Shown piece by piece: positions 37,626 to 47,952 of a DNA stretch of 64,000 nucleotides; within the stretch, counting starts at the first letter, position 1, and each line of letters begins with the position of its first letter. The position numbers and the translations under genes are program-made. The stretch is from Bartonella kosoyi. Its GTDB lineage: Bacteria > Pseudomonadota > Alphaproteobacteria > Rhizobiales > Rhizobiaceae. The stretch is taken from contig NZ_CP031843.2 in the NCBI RefSeq assembly GCF_003606325.2, positions 62,001 through 126,000 on the forward strand, in the 5' to 3' direction. The notes beneath the pieces were generated by a model. It ran no database searches. It was not told the DNA's origin and was given only the letters and a program-made list of their open reading frames with translations.

Positions 37626-39257
37626 ATGGAGTTGTCGCAAAAGGCTTTTACCAGTGTCACACTGAGAAAGAAAATGATCATGGATAGCAAGATTGTTCAA
37701 CAGAATGAGATTCTTCAGGATGATATTCTCATTGAGAAATACGGAAGGGGTAAATTTGAAGGTTTTCGTTTTTATGCCAACAAAAACAATACCGATCAAA
37801 CAGTTGAGCAACAATGCTCAATAGAGAATGAAAATTTGATTCTTGCGTTTTCCAAACGCGCGACGCGTTTTTGTGCTTGTGCAAATGGTGATTTTACCCT
37901 CAGTTCTGATAGCATTGTGCGCTGGATTGGTCAACCTGTGGGGCAACTTGTTGCGACAGAAGATTTTTTCAAACCCAAACTGATCGTTTTAGCAGACACA
38001 CAACTCATCGGAGAATCCCGCGATAACGTCATAAAACGATTAGAGCGTTTTGTAACCTTTCATTTTGAAACGGCTTTAAAGCCCCTATTTGATTTGCGCA
38101 ATGCCGATAATTTGACAGATTCAACCAACAATCTTGCTTTACAACTGGTTAACGCTTTAGGGGTTTTACCCCGCCGCGAAGTTTTAGACCTTGTCAAAAA
38201 CCTTGCGCAAGAATCCCGTGCTGTGCTTCGGCGTCTAGGTGTGCGTTTTGGTGCTTTTCATATCTATGTTGCCGGAATGCTTAAGCCCGCTCCGGTTCAA
38301 GCCATTACCCTTTTGTGGAACCTTCAAAATGCAGAACAAAACCAAACGGGTTTGGGTGAAATTTTTACAGCATTATCTGCTGGTCGTACCTCTTTAATTG
38401 TTGACCCTACCTATAACCGTCAATTTTATCAATTAGCCGGTTACCGAATCTTAGGACAACGTGCCGTACGGGTTGATATTTTAGAACGTCTTGCCAATCT
38501 CATCCGCCCTGCCCTTCAGTGGAAACAAGGGAGTGATTCCAAACCTGATGGTGCCTATGATGGTAAAAGTTTTTTTGTGACCCCAGCCATGATGTCCATT
38601 CTTGGAGCCAATGGGAATGATATGGAAGAAATCCTCAAAGGACTTGGCTACCAATCATACAGCATAAGCAATAGTGTTTTTGAACAAAATCTTCTTGCAG
38701 AGCAAAGCTCTTTTCCTGTGGCTGCGACAACACAAGAGGCTCGGCCCGCAGAATGCGTTGGTAGTCTATGGAAAACAATCAGAATTTCAGAAACAATACA
38801 CGAAGAAACAAATACCTCATCCCTGAAGACTTTATCCTCTCATATTGCAGCCCCCCATAAAACCAATTTTTTACCAGCCGCTGAACCTATTGGAAACTTT
38901 GCCAAGCCCGCCCTCTCTAAAGCAGAAGATAAAGTTATTTTATTATGGCATTATAAGCATCAATTTCACCATCACACACAAAAAAAACGAGATAAATCTG
39001 GACATAAATGGAAAAATAAACCGAAGAGTACTGTACAAAAAGAGGGCAATGCGAATCGAAATTTCCCTCAAGAAGCATCATCACAAACAAAACGTTCTCA
39101 TAAGTTCCATAAATCCCAAGACAAACGCGCAAATTATAAACCTTTTCAAAAGGAAAAGCGTTTGAACCCTGATTCACCTTTTGCGAAATTAGCTGTACTA
39201 CGCGATCAACTCTCCAATCATAAAAACACGCACACAGTTTCTTCTAAAGAGCATTAA
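37626..39257 (+). CDS. C-terminal remnant of an alphaproteobacterial DEAD/DEAH helicase
   Basis: 543 residues and an open frame. The sequence (WIGQPVGQLVA, RLERFVTFHFETALKPLFDL, LRRLGVRFGAFHIYVAGMLKP, AGYRILGQRAVRVDILERLA, MMSILGANGNDMEEILKGLGY) matches the C-terminal half of the large helicase that precedes fdxA and carD in Rhizobiales. No Walker A, DExH or helicase-C motif is present, so the motor half, several hundred residues, is missing. The tail is basic, with the end DSPFAKLAVLRDQL typical of the parent. AGGAAG lies nine bases before ATG. Either a separately kept domain or a relic; the small S4-domain gene that usually follows is also missing. Confidence 0.7.
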   Translation: MELSQKAFTSVTLRKKMIMDSKIVQQNEILQDDILIEKYGRGKFEGFRFYANKNNTDQTVEQQCSIENENLILAFSKRATRFCACANGDFTLSSDSIVRWIGQPVGQLVATEDFFKPKLIVLADTQLIGESRDNVIKRLERFVTFHFETALKPLFDLRNADNLTDSTNNLALQLVNALGVLPRREVLDLVKNLAQESRAVLRRLGVRFGAFHIYVAGMLKPAPVQAITLLWNLQNAEQNQTGLGEIFTALSAGRTSLIVDPTYNRQFYQLAGYRILGQRAVRVDILERLANLIRPALQWKQGSDSKPDGAYDGKSFFVTPAMMSILGANGNDMEEILKGLGYQSYSISNSVFEQNLLAEQSSFPVAATTQEARPAECVGSLWKTIRISETIHEETNTSSLKTLSSHIAAPHKTNFLPAAEPIGNFAKPALSKAEDKVILLWHYKHQFHHHTQKKRDKSGHKWKNKPKSTVQKEGNANRNFPQEASSQTKRSHKFHKSQDKRANYKPFQKEKRLNPDSPFAKLAVLRDQLSNHKNTHTVSSKEH

Positions 39258-39278
39258 AGTAACAAATGGAGTTTGATC

Positions 39279-39620
39279 TTGACCCACGTAGTAACCGACA
39301 ACTGCATTCACTGCAAATATACAGATTGCGTTGAAGTTTGTCCTGTCGATTGTTTTTATGAAGGTGAAAATATGTTGGTCATTCATCCTGATGAATGCAT
39401 CGACTGTGGTGTTTGTGTGCCAGAATGCCCAGCAGAAGCCATTGTACCTGATACAGAACCAGGACTAGAAAAATGGTTAGAACTTAATCTTCATTATGCA
39501 AACAAATGGCCCAATTTAACCACAAAAAAAGACCCTTTACCTCAAGCAAAAGAAATGGATGGCGTTCCCAATAAACTAGAAAAGTATTTTTCAGAAAATC
39601 CAGGAAGTGGAGAAGAGTAA
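39279..39620 (+). CDS. fdxA: 7Fe ferredoxin (FdxA type)
   Basis: 113 residues. Cluster motifs [14 protein letters not shown] (residues 9-22) and [12 protein letters not shown] (40-51) would bind a 3Fe-4S and a 4Fe-4S cluster; the C-terminal extension [18 protein letters not shown] is typical of this family. The start is probably TTG 39279, because GGAG lies seven bases ahead and the family begins (M)T-VVTDNC; an earlier TTG is too close to the ribosome site. Electron carrier of unknown partner. Confidence 0.92.
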   Translation: MTHVVTDNCIHCKYTDCVEVCPVDCFYEGENMLVIHPDECIDCGVCVPECPAEAIVPDTEPGLEKWLELNLHYANKWPNLTTKKDPLPQAKEMDGVPNKLEKYFSENPGSGEE

Positions 39621-39922
39621 TGATACAGTGTACCGTGCTCTCCTTCAACAATTGAAAGACTTCTCTTGTAAAAATAAAAAATCCCCAAGCGAAATGATTG
39701 ATTCTTTTGAAGTTTGATGTTAGTGTTATTCTAGCATGATCATCTTTCTAAGTATTTTTCTTTGCTTTTTTATTAAAGCAATGTATTTTTTTTGGATTTA
39801 AAAGTACTCGGCTTTTATGCTCACTTAATTGGTAAATATACTTGGTTAAAGAAAACTCAACCCTCAGGTTTATAACCTGTTTTCCGATGCATTTGTTGAT
39901 CATAAGGGAGTAAACTAAAATT

Positions 39923-40507
39923 ATGGCATCCCAACATGGAACGTCCTCAAAGACTAAAGAATTTGCAACCTCTGAATATATCGTCTACCCCACGCATGGT
40001 GTAGGACAAATTATAGCGATTGAAGATCAAGAAGTTGCAGGACATAAATTAAAGCTTTTTGTCATTCATTTTGCGAAAGATAAAATGGATGTCAAAGTCC
40101 CTATTGCCAAAGCCCTTTCCGTTGGAATGCGTAAATTATCTGCTGGAGATTCCGTCGAACGCGCGTTAAAAGTTTTACGCGGAAAAGCACGCGTTAAACG
40201 AACCATGTGGTCCCGCCGCGCTCAAGAATATGATGCTAAAATCAACTCAGGAGATCTTATTTGTATCGCTGAAGTAGTCCGTGATCTTTTTCGCTCTAAC
40301 CTACAGCCTGAACAATCCTACTCTGAGCGTCAACTTTATACCGCTGCTCTTGAAAGAATGGCCCGCGAAATTGCGGTTATTAATAGCCTTTCTGAAACAG
40401 AAGCGATTAATCTCATCGAGATGCACCTCTCCAACAAGCCAAAACGCGAATTTAAAACTGAAAGAGAAGAAACAGCTGAAAACAGCGAAGCTGTCTACGC
40501 TGCATAA
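39923..40507 (+). CDS. carD: CarD-family transcription regulator
   Basis: 194 residues. The N-terminal RNA polymerase-interacting domain (EYIVYPTHGVGQIIAIEDQE, FVIHFAKDKMDVKVPIAKA) is followed by the helical DNA-binding part (LKVLRGKARVKRTMWSRRAQEY, RDLFR, ERQLYTAALERMAREIA). CarD/CdnL proteins bind RNA polymerase beta and stabilise open complexes at rRNA and other promoters. Order fdxA-carD as in Rhizobiales. AAGGGAG precedes the start. Confidence 0.93.
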   Translation: MASQHGTSSKTKEFATSEYIVYPTHGVGQIIAIEDQEVAGHKLKLFVIHFAKDKMDVKVPIAKALSVGMRKLSAGDSVERALKVLRGKARVKRTMWSRRAQEYDAKINSGDLICIAEVVRDLFRSNLQPEQSYSERQLYTAALERMAREIAVINSLSETEAINLIEMHLSNKPKREFKTEREETAENSEAVYAA

Positions 40508-40548
40508 TACACTCTATACACTCTTTCATAACAACAAGATATTTTGAT

Positions 40549-40579
40549 AAAACCAGCTTTTCGCTGGTTTTATTTTTTT
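40549..40579 (+). terminator. Rho-independent terminator of carD
   Basis: AAAACCAGC-TTTTC-GCTGGTTTT followed by A and a run of seven T, about 40 bases after the carD stop. Confidence 0.9.
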
Positions 40580-40829
40580 ATAATCCTCTGTATTCTCAAG
40601 AATAAAGTTTCTTCAAGCACCAATCAACACTCTAACTTTTCGACAAATCACAATCGCCACCGCTTCATGTGTTTTACTTCATAGCGAGCTCATTGACTCA
40701 TCATTATATTATAAGATATCATTTTTATCTTCAATCATCAGTCTAAATACAGGAAGCTTCTCTCCCATAAACCATTCAAATGTCCCCTCACACATCCCAT
40801 GTAATTCAAGATATTTATTTATAAAGATA

Positions 40830-41170
40830 ATTTATCATTTTGTCTTATATTGAATTAAAATCTCGACTATCGTAAGATTCTTTTATTTCCAACCTATTCC
40901 ATGTTGAATCAATTAAAAACACTCGCTTACCCATTACAAGCGGAGAGGTTGCGTGAGTAAAAACTTTACAAAAAAAGCATATCTCTTATGAACCGCTTCA
41001 AAAGTCAAAAGCTATTTGCACACCCACGAGCTCGCAAAGTGTGACAGCGCTCGCTTGCACTTTTATGCAGCTTAAAGGCAAATAAATTTTATATTCTTTC
41101 ATGGGGCTTTATCATTATACCCTTCACGAAGTACTGTCGCGAAATGGTCTGAAAAGCACGCTGAGAGAGA
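40830..41170 (+). mobile_element. Integrase 5' remnant with upstream segment, plus strand
   Basis: ATCGTAAGATTCTTTTATTT (about 40868) is the reverse of the AGAGAATCTTACGAT element upstream of the 13-kb integrase, and CTTATGAACCGCTTCAAAAG (40985) matches its start region. Further on, YHYTLHEVLSRNGL (41112-41153) aligns with YRYTLHGRRREMGL. Several stops lie between. No catalytic part. Confidence 0.6.
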
Positions 41171-41417
41171 TATTTTTAAAAAACGCGTAGATGTACAACA
41201 CCAGTATATTCGATTTGGAGCGTTTTATTTATATGATGGCTGTAATCTTCATCAAAGAACAAGAAAAGCATGAAACAAACCATCATCTCCATTCTTTAAA
41301 AGACACTGCACACAAACCATCCTTTATTGTCTCTCAAGAAAACAAAAAAACACCCCACCCCAATAGAATCATCTTTTTACGAAAAAACCTTACCCTCTAT
41401 TCTAGGGAATAGCAAAA
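41171..41417. other. Intergenic region, nothing recognised
   Basis: Contains a short open frame (41191-41412) without ribosome site or family features; not accepted as a gene. Confidence 0.3.
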
Positions 41418-41603
41418 AATGCACGCTCAAGAACGCACATTCACCCATAAATCAAAAGAAACTTAACCAGCACAGACAGAGAGATAAAAGACTAAAGCCT
41501 TAATCCCTAAAACGGAACGTCCACGATACATTTTCGCTTTCAAGTCAATAGGCCGTTTTCAAATCAATAGCATGAGAGCAACGCCAGGTCACCTCGACAG
41601 CCA
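41418..41603 (-). pseudogene. Decayed duplicate of the rpmF 3' end
   Basis: TAAAACGGAACGTCCACGAT (41511-41530) and CGTTTTCAAATCAATAGCAT match the rpmF 3' end at 41703-41749. The downstream flank (CACATTCACCCATAAATCAA) matches GCATTCACCAAGAAATCAA at about 41634. The unit is about 200 bases, directly downstream of its parent. Confidence 0.75.
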
Positions 41604-41687
41604 TCTTAAAATGCAAATGCACAACTCGAGAGCATGCATTCACCAAGAAATCAAAGGAAACCTAAGCATAGAAGAGAGATAAAATAC

Positions 41688-41867
41688 TCAATCCTTAACC
41701 ACTAAAACGGAACGTCCACGATACATTCCCGTTTTCAAATCAATGTGATGAGGGCGACGCAACTCACCAGAATTTTTATCCTCGATATAAGTCGGCGCCT
41801 TCAGAGCATCAGCCGAACGGCGCATGCCCCTCTTCGCTGGAGAGGTTTTTCGTTTAGGTACAGCCAT
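41688..41867 (-). CDS. rpmF: 50S ribosomal protein L32
   Basis: 59 residues from ATG 41867, [18 protein letters not shown] at the start and [18 protein letters not shown] at the end, full length. The in-frame ATG 21 bases earlier is not used, as the family starts MAVPK. It lacks the zinc cysteines found in some L32 forms. Alone, with a decayed copy of its end downstream. Confidence 0.95.
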
Positions 41868-41888
41868 AAAAAGACACTCCAAATCCAT

Positions 41889-42309
41889 TAAAACAGAAAA
41901 AGCAATGTCAAAAATGACAATGCTTCATTTAAAAACACCATAAAATTTGAGGGCATTATATACTGATAAAAAAGAAGAGGCAATGTCAAAATGATCTTCC
42001 TCTTAGCAAAAATAACCTTTCTTTTATCAAAAAGGATGTCACAATGAGCAAATGAAGAGCAAAAGCACCACAAAATTTATGCGTTTTATACACCCATGAA
42101 AGTATTTTCATAAGGCTAACATTTAATTTTTTATTTGGCATTATCTTATTGAGCTTTAAAAGGGATTTGCGCATACAGTAAAGATACGCATAATAAAGAG
42201 AAATTGATTTTTAATAACAACCTACGCCTATTGATGAAAATAAGAAAAAGCAATAGCCTCTCTTTTTGAACATCATCATTTCATTTTTGTAAAAACAAAG
42301 GAAGCAAGA
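41889..42309. other. Intergenic region with a diverged direct repeat
   Basis: AACACCATAAAATTT...GGCATTATATACT (about 41933-41961) resembles AGCACCACAAAATTTATGCGTTTTATACACC (about 42064-42094), both following AATG-type runs. No gene. It should include promoters of rpmF and ispA. Confidence 0.35.
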
Positions 42310-43212
42310 ATGCACGAATTTACCACCCTTCTTGCAAAACATGGTCAAAGCGTTGAAAGTCGACTGAGAACCTTGCTCAGTGATCACATCCAAACTGGTG
42401 AAATTGCACGCCCTGAAAACCTCATCAAAGCCATGCGCTATGGGGTGCTAAACGGTGGAAAACGCTTGCGACCTTTTCTTGTGATTCAAAGTGCTGCACT
42501 TTTTGATATCCCTGTAGAGCATTCGCTTGATATTGCATGTGCCTTAGAATGTGTTCACTGTTATTCGCTCATTCACGATGATCTTCCAGCCATGGATAAC
42601 GATACCCTCCGACGTGGAAAACCCACCGTCCACATAGAATTTGATGAAGCAACAGCAATTCTAGCAGGCAATGCTCTCTTGACATTTGCCTTTGAAATCA
42701 TTGCCCATAAAGCCAATGCGCTGTCTACAGAGATGAGAATAAAATTGATCACAGCACTTGCAAAAGCATCAGGACTTTGTGGTATGATAGGTGGTCAGAT
42801 GCTTGACATTGAAGCAGAAAAAAGACCACAAGAAAGTACTGACATCATCACCCTACAACGCATGAAAACAGCTTCTCTGATAAGCTTTGCTTGCCAAGCA
42901 GGCGCCATCATTGGCAATGCGTCAGAAGAATTATTAACAAAGTTGACGGCTTTTGGAATCTACCTTGGTCTAGCCTTTCAATTAACGGATGATCTTCTTG
43001 ATGTTACTGCCAACACACAGACTTTAGGAAAAACCGCTGGGAAAGATGAAACAGCACAAAAGGCAACTTTTGTTCGCCTTTATGGCATTGAAGAAACAGA
43101 AAAAAAGCGAGATTCCCTCATCACAAAAGCAGAAGCCCTCTTACACCCTTTTGGTATCAAAGCACTCCCTCTCCAACAAGCAGCTCGCTTTAGTGCAACA
43201 CGCAAAAATTAA
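42310..43212 (+). CDS. ispA: Farnesyl diphosphate synthase (short-chain polyprenyl synthase)
   Basis: 300 residues. First aspartate motif DDLPAMDND near residue 95 and second DDLLDVTA near 228, plus GGKRLRPFL near 49 and the KTASL stretch, show a trans-prenyltransferase. It condenses isopentenyl diphosphate with dimethylallyl or geranyl diphosphate. GGAAGCAAGA precedes ATG. ispG of the same pathway lies 3 kb downstream on the other strand. Confidence 0.93.
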   Translation: MHEFTTLLAKHGQSVESRLRTLLSDHIQTGEIARPENLIKAMRYGVLNGGKRLRPFLVIQSAALFDIPVEHSLDIACALECVHCYSLIHDDLPAMDNDTLRRGKPTVHIEFDEATAILAGNALLTFAFEIIAHKANALSTEMRIKLITALAKASGLCGMIGGQMLDIEAEKRPQESTDIITLQRMKTASLISFACQAGAIIGNASEELLTKLTAFGIYLGLAFQLTDDLLDVTANTQTLGKTAGKDETAQKATFVRLYGIEETEKKRDSLITKAEALLHPFGIKALPLQQAARFSATRKN

Positions 43213-43414
43213 CGTCATCCGCCCTATTACATTCCGCTCTATTGTACACAGCCTACACCATCCTTTTTGTTAAATCTCCAAGAGATTTTTTCAAAAATCT
43301 TACCATTGATCTCCATGATATTATTGGTCCCATCATTCAATGGATATGACAAACCTTGAAGAGGTCCATTAAAACAAGCACATGAATTTATAAAACACAC
43401 GTGTAATAATAATC

Positions 43415-44581
43415 TCATTGAAATTTTTTGCGTGTTTCTTCTAAAAAAAATACTGCCAATAAGTAAATCAATAAATAAAGAGCAAAAATATAAACGAGAG
43501 AGAAAAAGCCAAACCTATTGACCATAGAGGCACTCATGTAAAAAAACACCAAGAGACTCAATCTTCCAACAGTTGACAAGAAAGACTCATATGTAGCCCT
43601 GAAATGATCACTAATACGATCATGGAGAATAACTTCCACACGAAGATAGGTATACTTAATGAGATAAAAAATCATACAGACTAAAATGACAGCAATTTCT
43701 TTTCTTGGTTCAAAAAAAGCGACTGTAAAAATCATGGAAACTGAAAGAAATAGCAATAAAACAAAATTTATTGTCTCACTGAGTTTTGTAAAGAGAAAAC
43801 TAGCCAGAAGCTGCGAGAGCAAGATCAGTGAAAATGTCACACCAAGATCAAAATAAGTGACATGAATATGATGATCTTTAAAGATCCACTGCCAATATTG
43901 CGAAAATATATTGAAAAAAATCAATGAAAAATAAAAGCATAAAGAAATGTAAGGAACTTTAACAAAAATAGAGACCATCTCTTTAGCTTCACAAATGAGA
44001 GAATTTTTCTGAAGAGCATTTCCATGACTTGGTTTTCTCTGTCCTTTGAGGTCATCAAGACAAAACAAACCAAAGAGTGTTGTCATCAACATTAAAAATA
44101 CCGCAATATACCATATATATTGGCTCGAATAATCAGCAAAATAGGCGCCAATCAAACTAAATATAAACATGCCAACGTAATTATATTGAGAACTTAATCC
44201 CAGCACTTTTTTAGTCGATGTCAATTTTGCTTTTGCGTATTGCACAAGTAAAGCATTATAAGCCCCCGCAATCAATGTCAGTGACAAGGCATTAAAAGAC
44301 TCTGCTAAAAGAAAACCGTAAAAACTTGTAGAAACGCCCATAAGAAAGAGCCATGTAGCAGCAAAAGCCGCCGCCAAGACGATCGATATTTTATAACTTT
44401 TTCGATCGGCAAAATACCCCAGAGGAATATCGGTAACCATTATAATAAAAGCCTGAAATGACTTAATGATCCCGATATCAATAAGCGTTAAGCCTTTTTC
44501 AAGCATATAAAAGACAATAAAGGCGCCTGTTAAAATTCTTATACCATTAAATAAAAAGCCAAAGGCTAATATATTTGTCAT
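43415..44581 (-). CDS. Major facilitator superfamily transporter
   Basis: 388 residues, about 12 membrane segments, with the loop signature GYFADRKSYK after helix 2. ATG 44581 is chosen: GGGGGAA lies just ahead, while the longer in-frame start is TTG. Substrate unknown. It is unusually AT-rich and Phe/Ile/Leu/Ser-heavy even for this genome and is followed by long non-coding sequence with integrase remnants, so acquisition by transfer is possible. Confidence 0.8.
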   Translation of the reverse strand: MTNILAFGFLFNGIRILTGAFIVFYMLEKGLTLIDIGIIKSFQAFIIMVTDIPLGYFADRKSYKISIVLAAAFAATWLFLMGVSTSFYGFLLAESFNALSLTLIAGAYNALLVQYAKAKLTSTKKVLGLSSQYNYVGMFIFSLIGAYFADYSSQYIWYIAVFLMLMTTLFGLFCLDDLKGQRKPSHGNALQKNSLICEAKEMVSIFVKVPYISLCFYFSLIFFNIFSQYWQWIFKDHHIHVTYFDLGVTFSLILLSQLLASFLFTKLSETINFVLLLFLSVSMIFTVAFFEPRKEIAVILVCMIFYLIKYTYLRVEVILHDRISDHFRATYESFLSTVGRLSLLVFFYMSASMVNRFGFFSLVYIFALYLLIYLLAVFFLEETRKKFQ

Positions 44582-44593
44582 GCATTCCCCCAA

Positions 44594-45020
44594 TAACGCC
44601 CAAAAAAGGTACCCCTATACATCATTTTAGATCAATACAAAAGCTTACATTTTACAACAAATGAAGCCATAACCACCGTACAGATCTCCAGTCCTATCAC
44701 TTTGATATCCGGAAAATGCTCGAAAATGACGGAAGAATGAATGAATCATGTTTTTTCTATAATTGGACATTTTTCAAAATGCGTCAAATATCTCACTGCT
44801 TCAAGAATCGCCAAAGAACCAGCAACAATATCTATGGATCTATCACACTATTCATAGAGTTTTGCTTAATATTCTCAAAAAACTCAAACGCATCGATATC
44901 GATCATAGGCTTTTGATTCATAGCATGCATAACGGCTGGTTTTTCTTGAGATCATAAGCGGTCCAATAGCTTTCACCATAGCCAAAGCAGCACATAACAA
45001 TATTTACAAAAAGTATTCAT
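44594..45020. other. Intergenic region, nothing recognised
   Basis: Short overlapping open frames lack ribosome sites and family features. The promoter of the MFS gene should lie at the left end. Confidence 0.3.
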
Positions 45021-45430
45021 TGTTTTGCATATCGAATGAGCATCCTGAATATTGTAAGATTCTTTCATTCTAAAGCTGTTTATGTTGCATCAAAATCTTT
45101 TACACGCCACATTTTCCACGTCACAAGCGGGAGAGCCCACGTGGAATAAAATAATCCCATAGGGAATAAAAAATAGTTAAAGTGTGGAGCAAAAATGCCT
45201 CTTATGGTCCGTCTCAAGTATTAAGAACTATATGGAAACAGACTCCCACGTGCGTGATACTAAGTGCGTGATATTGCCGGTTTGCGCTCTTTTATTAAAC
45301 TTAAAAGGTGTTCTATAAGTTTTATACACTTCACGAGAACTTTACCATTATAGCATTCATAAACGCTATTGAGAAATGGGATGCCTTAAGAGACCTTTCT
45401 TTAAAACAACGCAAGCTCTTTACTTCAACC
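45021..45430 (+). mobile_element. Integrase 5' remnant with upstream segment, plus strand
   Basis: ATTGTAAGATTCTTTCATTC (45050) and GTCACAAGCGGGAGAG (about 45120) match the upstream element; CCTCTTATGGTCCGTCTCAAG (about 45195) matches the start region; and EKWDALRDLSLKQRKLF (45373-45420) aligns with REMGLGALRHVSLKQARELA. Frames are broken between these blocks. Confidence 0.65.
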
Positions 45431-45442
45431 TTGTGTCATTGT

Positions 45443-46684
45443 TTAACCCTGCCCAAAGCGTGTATGAATATAATCACTCAAAAGCTCTTCGAATTCTTCA
45501 GCAATGTGATCACCACGCAAGGTTTTTACTTTTTTTCCTTCAATAAAAACAGGAGCCGCTGGGCTTTCACCCACGCCAGGCAATGAAATTCCAATATCCG
45601 CATGTTTTGATTCCCCCGGTCCATTGACGATACATCCCATCACAGCCACCTTCAAACTTTCAACCCCAGGATATTTTTCACGCCAAACGGGCATATTTTT
45701 GTGTAAATCCGCTTCAATTTTTTGCGCCAATTGCTGAAAGACCGTTGAAGTTGTACGCCCACATCCAGGGCAAGCTGCAACCACGGGGAGAAATTGCCGA
45801 AACCCCATCACTTGTAAAAGTTCCTGCCCCACTTTTACTTCTCGTGTTCGATCACCACCAGGTTCAGGCGTTAATGAAATTCGTATCGTATCGCCAATCC
45901 CCTGCTGTAATAAAATGCCCAAAGCCACCGAAGAAGCCACAACCCCCTTTGTCCCCATCCCTGCTTCCGTTAACCCCAAATGAAGAGCATAATCACAACG
46001 CTCTGCTAAGGTGGTATAGACAGCAATAAGATCTTGAACATCACTCACTTTAGCAGAAAGAATAATTTTATCCCGTCCCAACCCCAACTCTTCTGCTAAA
46101 GCCGCCGAAAGCAAAGCCGACTGCACAACAGTTTCTCGCATCACTTCAGCCACCGATAAGGGATTTTCTTGCTGTGCATTTTCATTCATAAGCTGTGTCA
46201 ACAACGCGTTATCAAGAGATCCCCAATTCACGCCAATGCGAATAGGTTTATGATACCGACAAGCAATCTCAATAATTTCTGCAAATTGACGATCTTTTTT
46301 TGCGCCAAAACCTACATTTCCAGGATTGATGCGATATTTTGCAAGTGCCTCAGCACACGCTGGATGCTCTGATAAAAGCTTATGGCCAATATAATGAAAA
46401 TCCCCAACCAATGGGATAGAAAAACCTAATCTTTCCAATCGCTCCCGTATTTTTGGTACAGCTGCTGCTGCTTCATCACGATCAACAGTAATCCGAACCA
46501 ATTGTGAACCCGCTTGCCAAAGAGCAGCCACTTGAGAAACGGTTGCATCAACATCAGCAGTATCTGTATTGGTCATTGACTGTACAACAACTGGGCTCTG
46601 CCCCCCAACCATTACATCACCAACAGAAACACCAACAGAGCGACGGCGCTCAAGAGGTTTCGACAAAGAATAGGTCGCGCTCAT
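45443..46684 (-). CDS. ispG: 4-hydroxy-3-methylbut-2-enyl diphosphate synthase
   Basis: 413 residues from ATG 46684 (GAGGA four bases ahead; a TTG precedes it). The TIM-barrel part begins [22 protein letters not shown], and the 4Fe-4S site is CPGCGR near 305 with the further cysteine in [11 protein letters not shown]. It carries out the reductive ring-opening step of the methylerythritol phosphate pathway. No neighbour on the same strand, so probably a single-gene unit. Confidence 0.95.
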   Translation of the reverse strand: MSATYSLSKPLERRRSVGVSVGDVMVGGQSPVVVQSMTNTDTADVDATVSQVAALWQAGSQLVRITVDRDEAAAAVPKIRERLERLGFSIPLVGDFHYIGHKLLSEHPACAEALAKYRINPGNVGFGAKKDRQFAEIIEIACRYHKPIRIGVNWGSLDNALLTQLMNENAQQENPLSVAEVMRETVVQSALLSAALAEELGLGRDKIILSAKVSDVQDLIAVYTTLAERCDYALHLGLTEAGMGTKGVVASSVALGILLQQGIGDTIRISLTPEPGGDRTREVKVGQELLQVMGFRQFLPVVAACPGCGRTTSTVFQQLAQKIEADLHKNMPVWREKYPGVESLKVAVMGCIVNGPGESKHADIGISLPGVGESPAAPVFIEGKKVKTLRGDHIAEEFEELLSDYIHTRFGQG

Positions 46685-47089
46685 CAAGTCCTCAAATTTT
46701 TAAAACCTGCACTCTCAACCATCATTTACATCGACCTCCTCCACGCCTCAAAAGACGAAAACGAAAATAACACCACCCACCAATCTTAACAGATTGCTTA
46801 AAGCTTCATCTGTTACCCCCTGATGCAATTCAGCTCATAAGAGAGATTCATTTCACAGATGCCCCGGATAAAGTCCCACCACTCCTGTTCTCATTCACAC
46901 TTTTACACTTAGTTTCTTCAAAAAGAAACTAAAATCAGACAGAGGCAAAACTGTATTTTTACACCTATACCTTACATCAACGTCATCGAAGAACAATATT
47001 TTACAACACAACAGATAACGCTTATCAAAGTACAATTTTTAAAAATGTTAAAAAACACACAGAACATACCATCAAATCAAGACAACATA
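46685..47089. other. Intergenic region with a perfect AT-rich inverted repeat
   Basis: TTAGTTTCTT (46909-46918) and AAGAAACTAA (46923-46932) form a perfect 10-bp inverted repeat with a four-base loop, about 225 bases upstream of ispG. It could be an operator or a hairpin. No gene. Confidence 0.45.
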
Positions 47090-47450
47090 TTGATTTATAA
47101 TCATTTATTTTACAAATTTGCTGAAAAACCAAAACATCGTAAGCTTCTCTCATTTCAAACCTGTTCATCATCAATCAAAGCCATGTCCCCTGCACACTAC
47201 AAGCAACCATGGAGATAAACAACCATGGAGATAAAAACGAAAAAAAGTAAAAATGCTTGAAGAATTGTCTCCAAACTGTGAAACAAGGATAAGAAAATAA
47301 AACGACCAGCTTGATACCTTGATGAAATAAAGATGGGAATGCGCAACGAGCTTGATAGCCTTGACGAAGAAATTATCCTTTGCAGAAGATTGTACCTTAT
47401 ACCCTTTACACTCCCCATCATGAAATGGACGCAAGCATATTTAAAAAATG
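47090..47450 (+). mobile_element. Integrase 5' remnant, plus strand
   Basis: ATCGTAAGCTTCTCTCATTT (about 47137) resembles the reverse of the upstream element at 13292. LYLIPFTLPIMKWTQAY (47392-47443) aligns with IYRYTLHGRRREMGLGAL. Between them the frame is lost. Confidence 0.5.
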
Positions 47451-47613
47451 CCTTATTAAACCCAAACGCTTAATTTTCACCTCACTCCCAAAACACAATC
47501 CACCCCAAGTCGCATCATCAATGCAACCTTTCAATTTTTAAGCCGTTATAGCAAAACCCCAAACACAATTCCAACGATCATGCACACAATTTAACACATG
47601 AAGGAGTCAACAA

Positions 47614-47901
47614 ATGCATCTATTTTCAACCAACGCTAAAAATGCTAAAATTAAAAAACGTATTGCACAATTAAAAAGAGAACTGGTCCCCGTAAATCAT
47701 TGGAGTTCTCAAAATGATGGCTTTGAAAACATTTCTGAGCTGTTTAACACATGGAAACAAAAGGGGCGTCACGCACTTTACCACCTTAACGAACATGCAA
47801 CAGAATTAAAGAAAAAAGCGAAAGAAAATCCTAAAAAAACCCTCGCATTAGCTGCAGGAGTCGTTTTGGCAAGCTTCTTGCTGATCCGCAAAAATTACTA
47901 A
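47614..47901 (+). CDS. Small C-terminally anchored protein (DUF883/YqjD-like)
   Basis: 95 residues: a charged helical part (residues 5-75, with IKKRIAQLKRELVP, ELKKKAKENPKKT) and one C-terminal membrane helix (LALAAGVVLASFLLI) followed by RKNY. This layout is that of ElaB/YqjD-type proteins that tether ribosomes to the inner membrane in stationary phase in E. coli; function here is inferred from the layout only. GAAGGAG lies upstream of ATG, and a terminator follows. Confidence 0.7.
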   Translation: MHLFSTNAKNAKIKKRIAQLKRELVPVNHWSSQNDGFENISELFNTWKQKGRHALYHLNEHATELKKKAKENPKKTLALAAGVVLASFLLIRKNY

Positions 47902-47923
47902 TACCAACAATCTTCCCCCTTTT

Positions 47924-47952
47924 AATGCCCGACTCAAAGCGGGCATTTTTTT
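47924..47952 (+). terminator. Rho-independent terminator
   Basis: AATGCCCG-ACTCAAAG-CGGGCATT with a T run, 23 bases after the stop of the small membrane protein. Confidence 0.9.

Noticed and set aside
41191..41412. 73-codon frame as a small gene
   Set aside because: No ribosome site, no similarity noticed, and it lies between an integrase relic and an rpmF duplicate.
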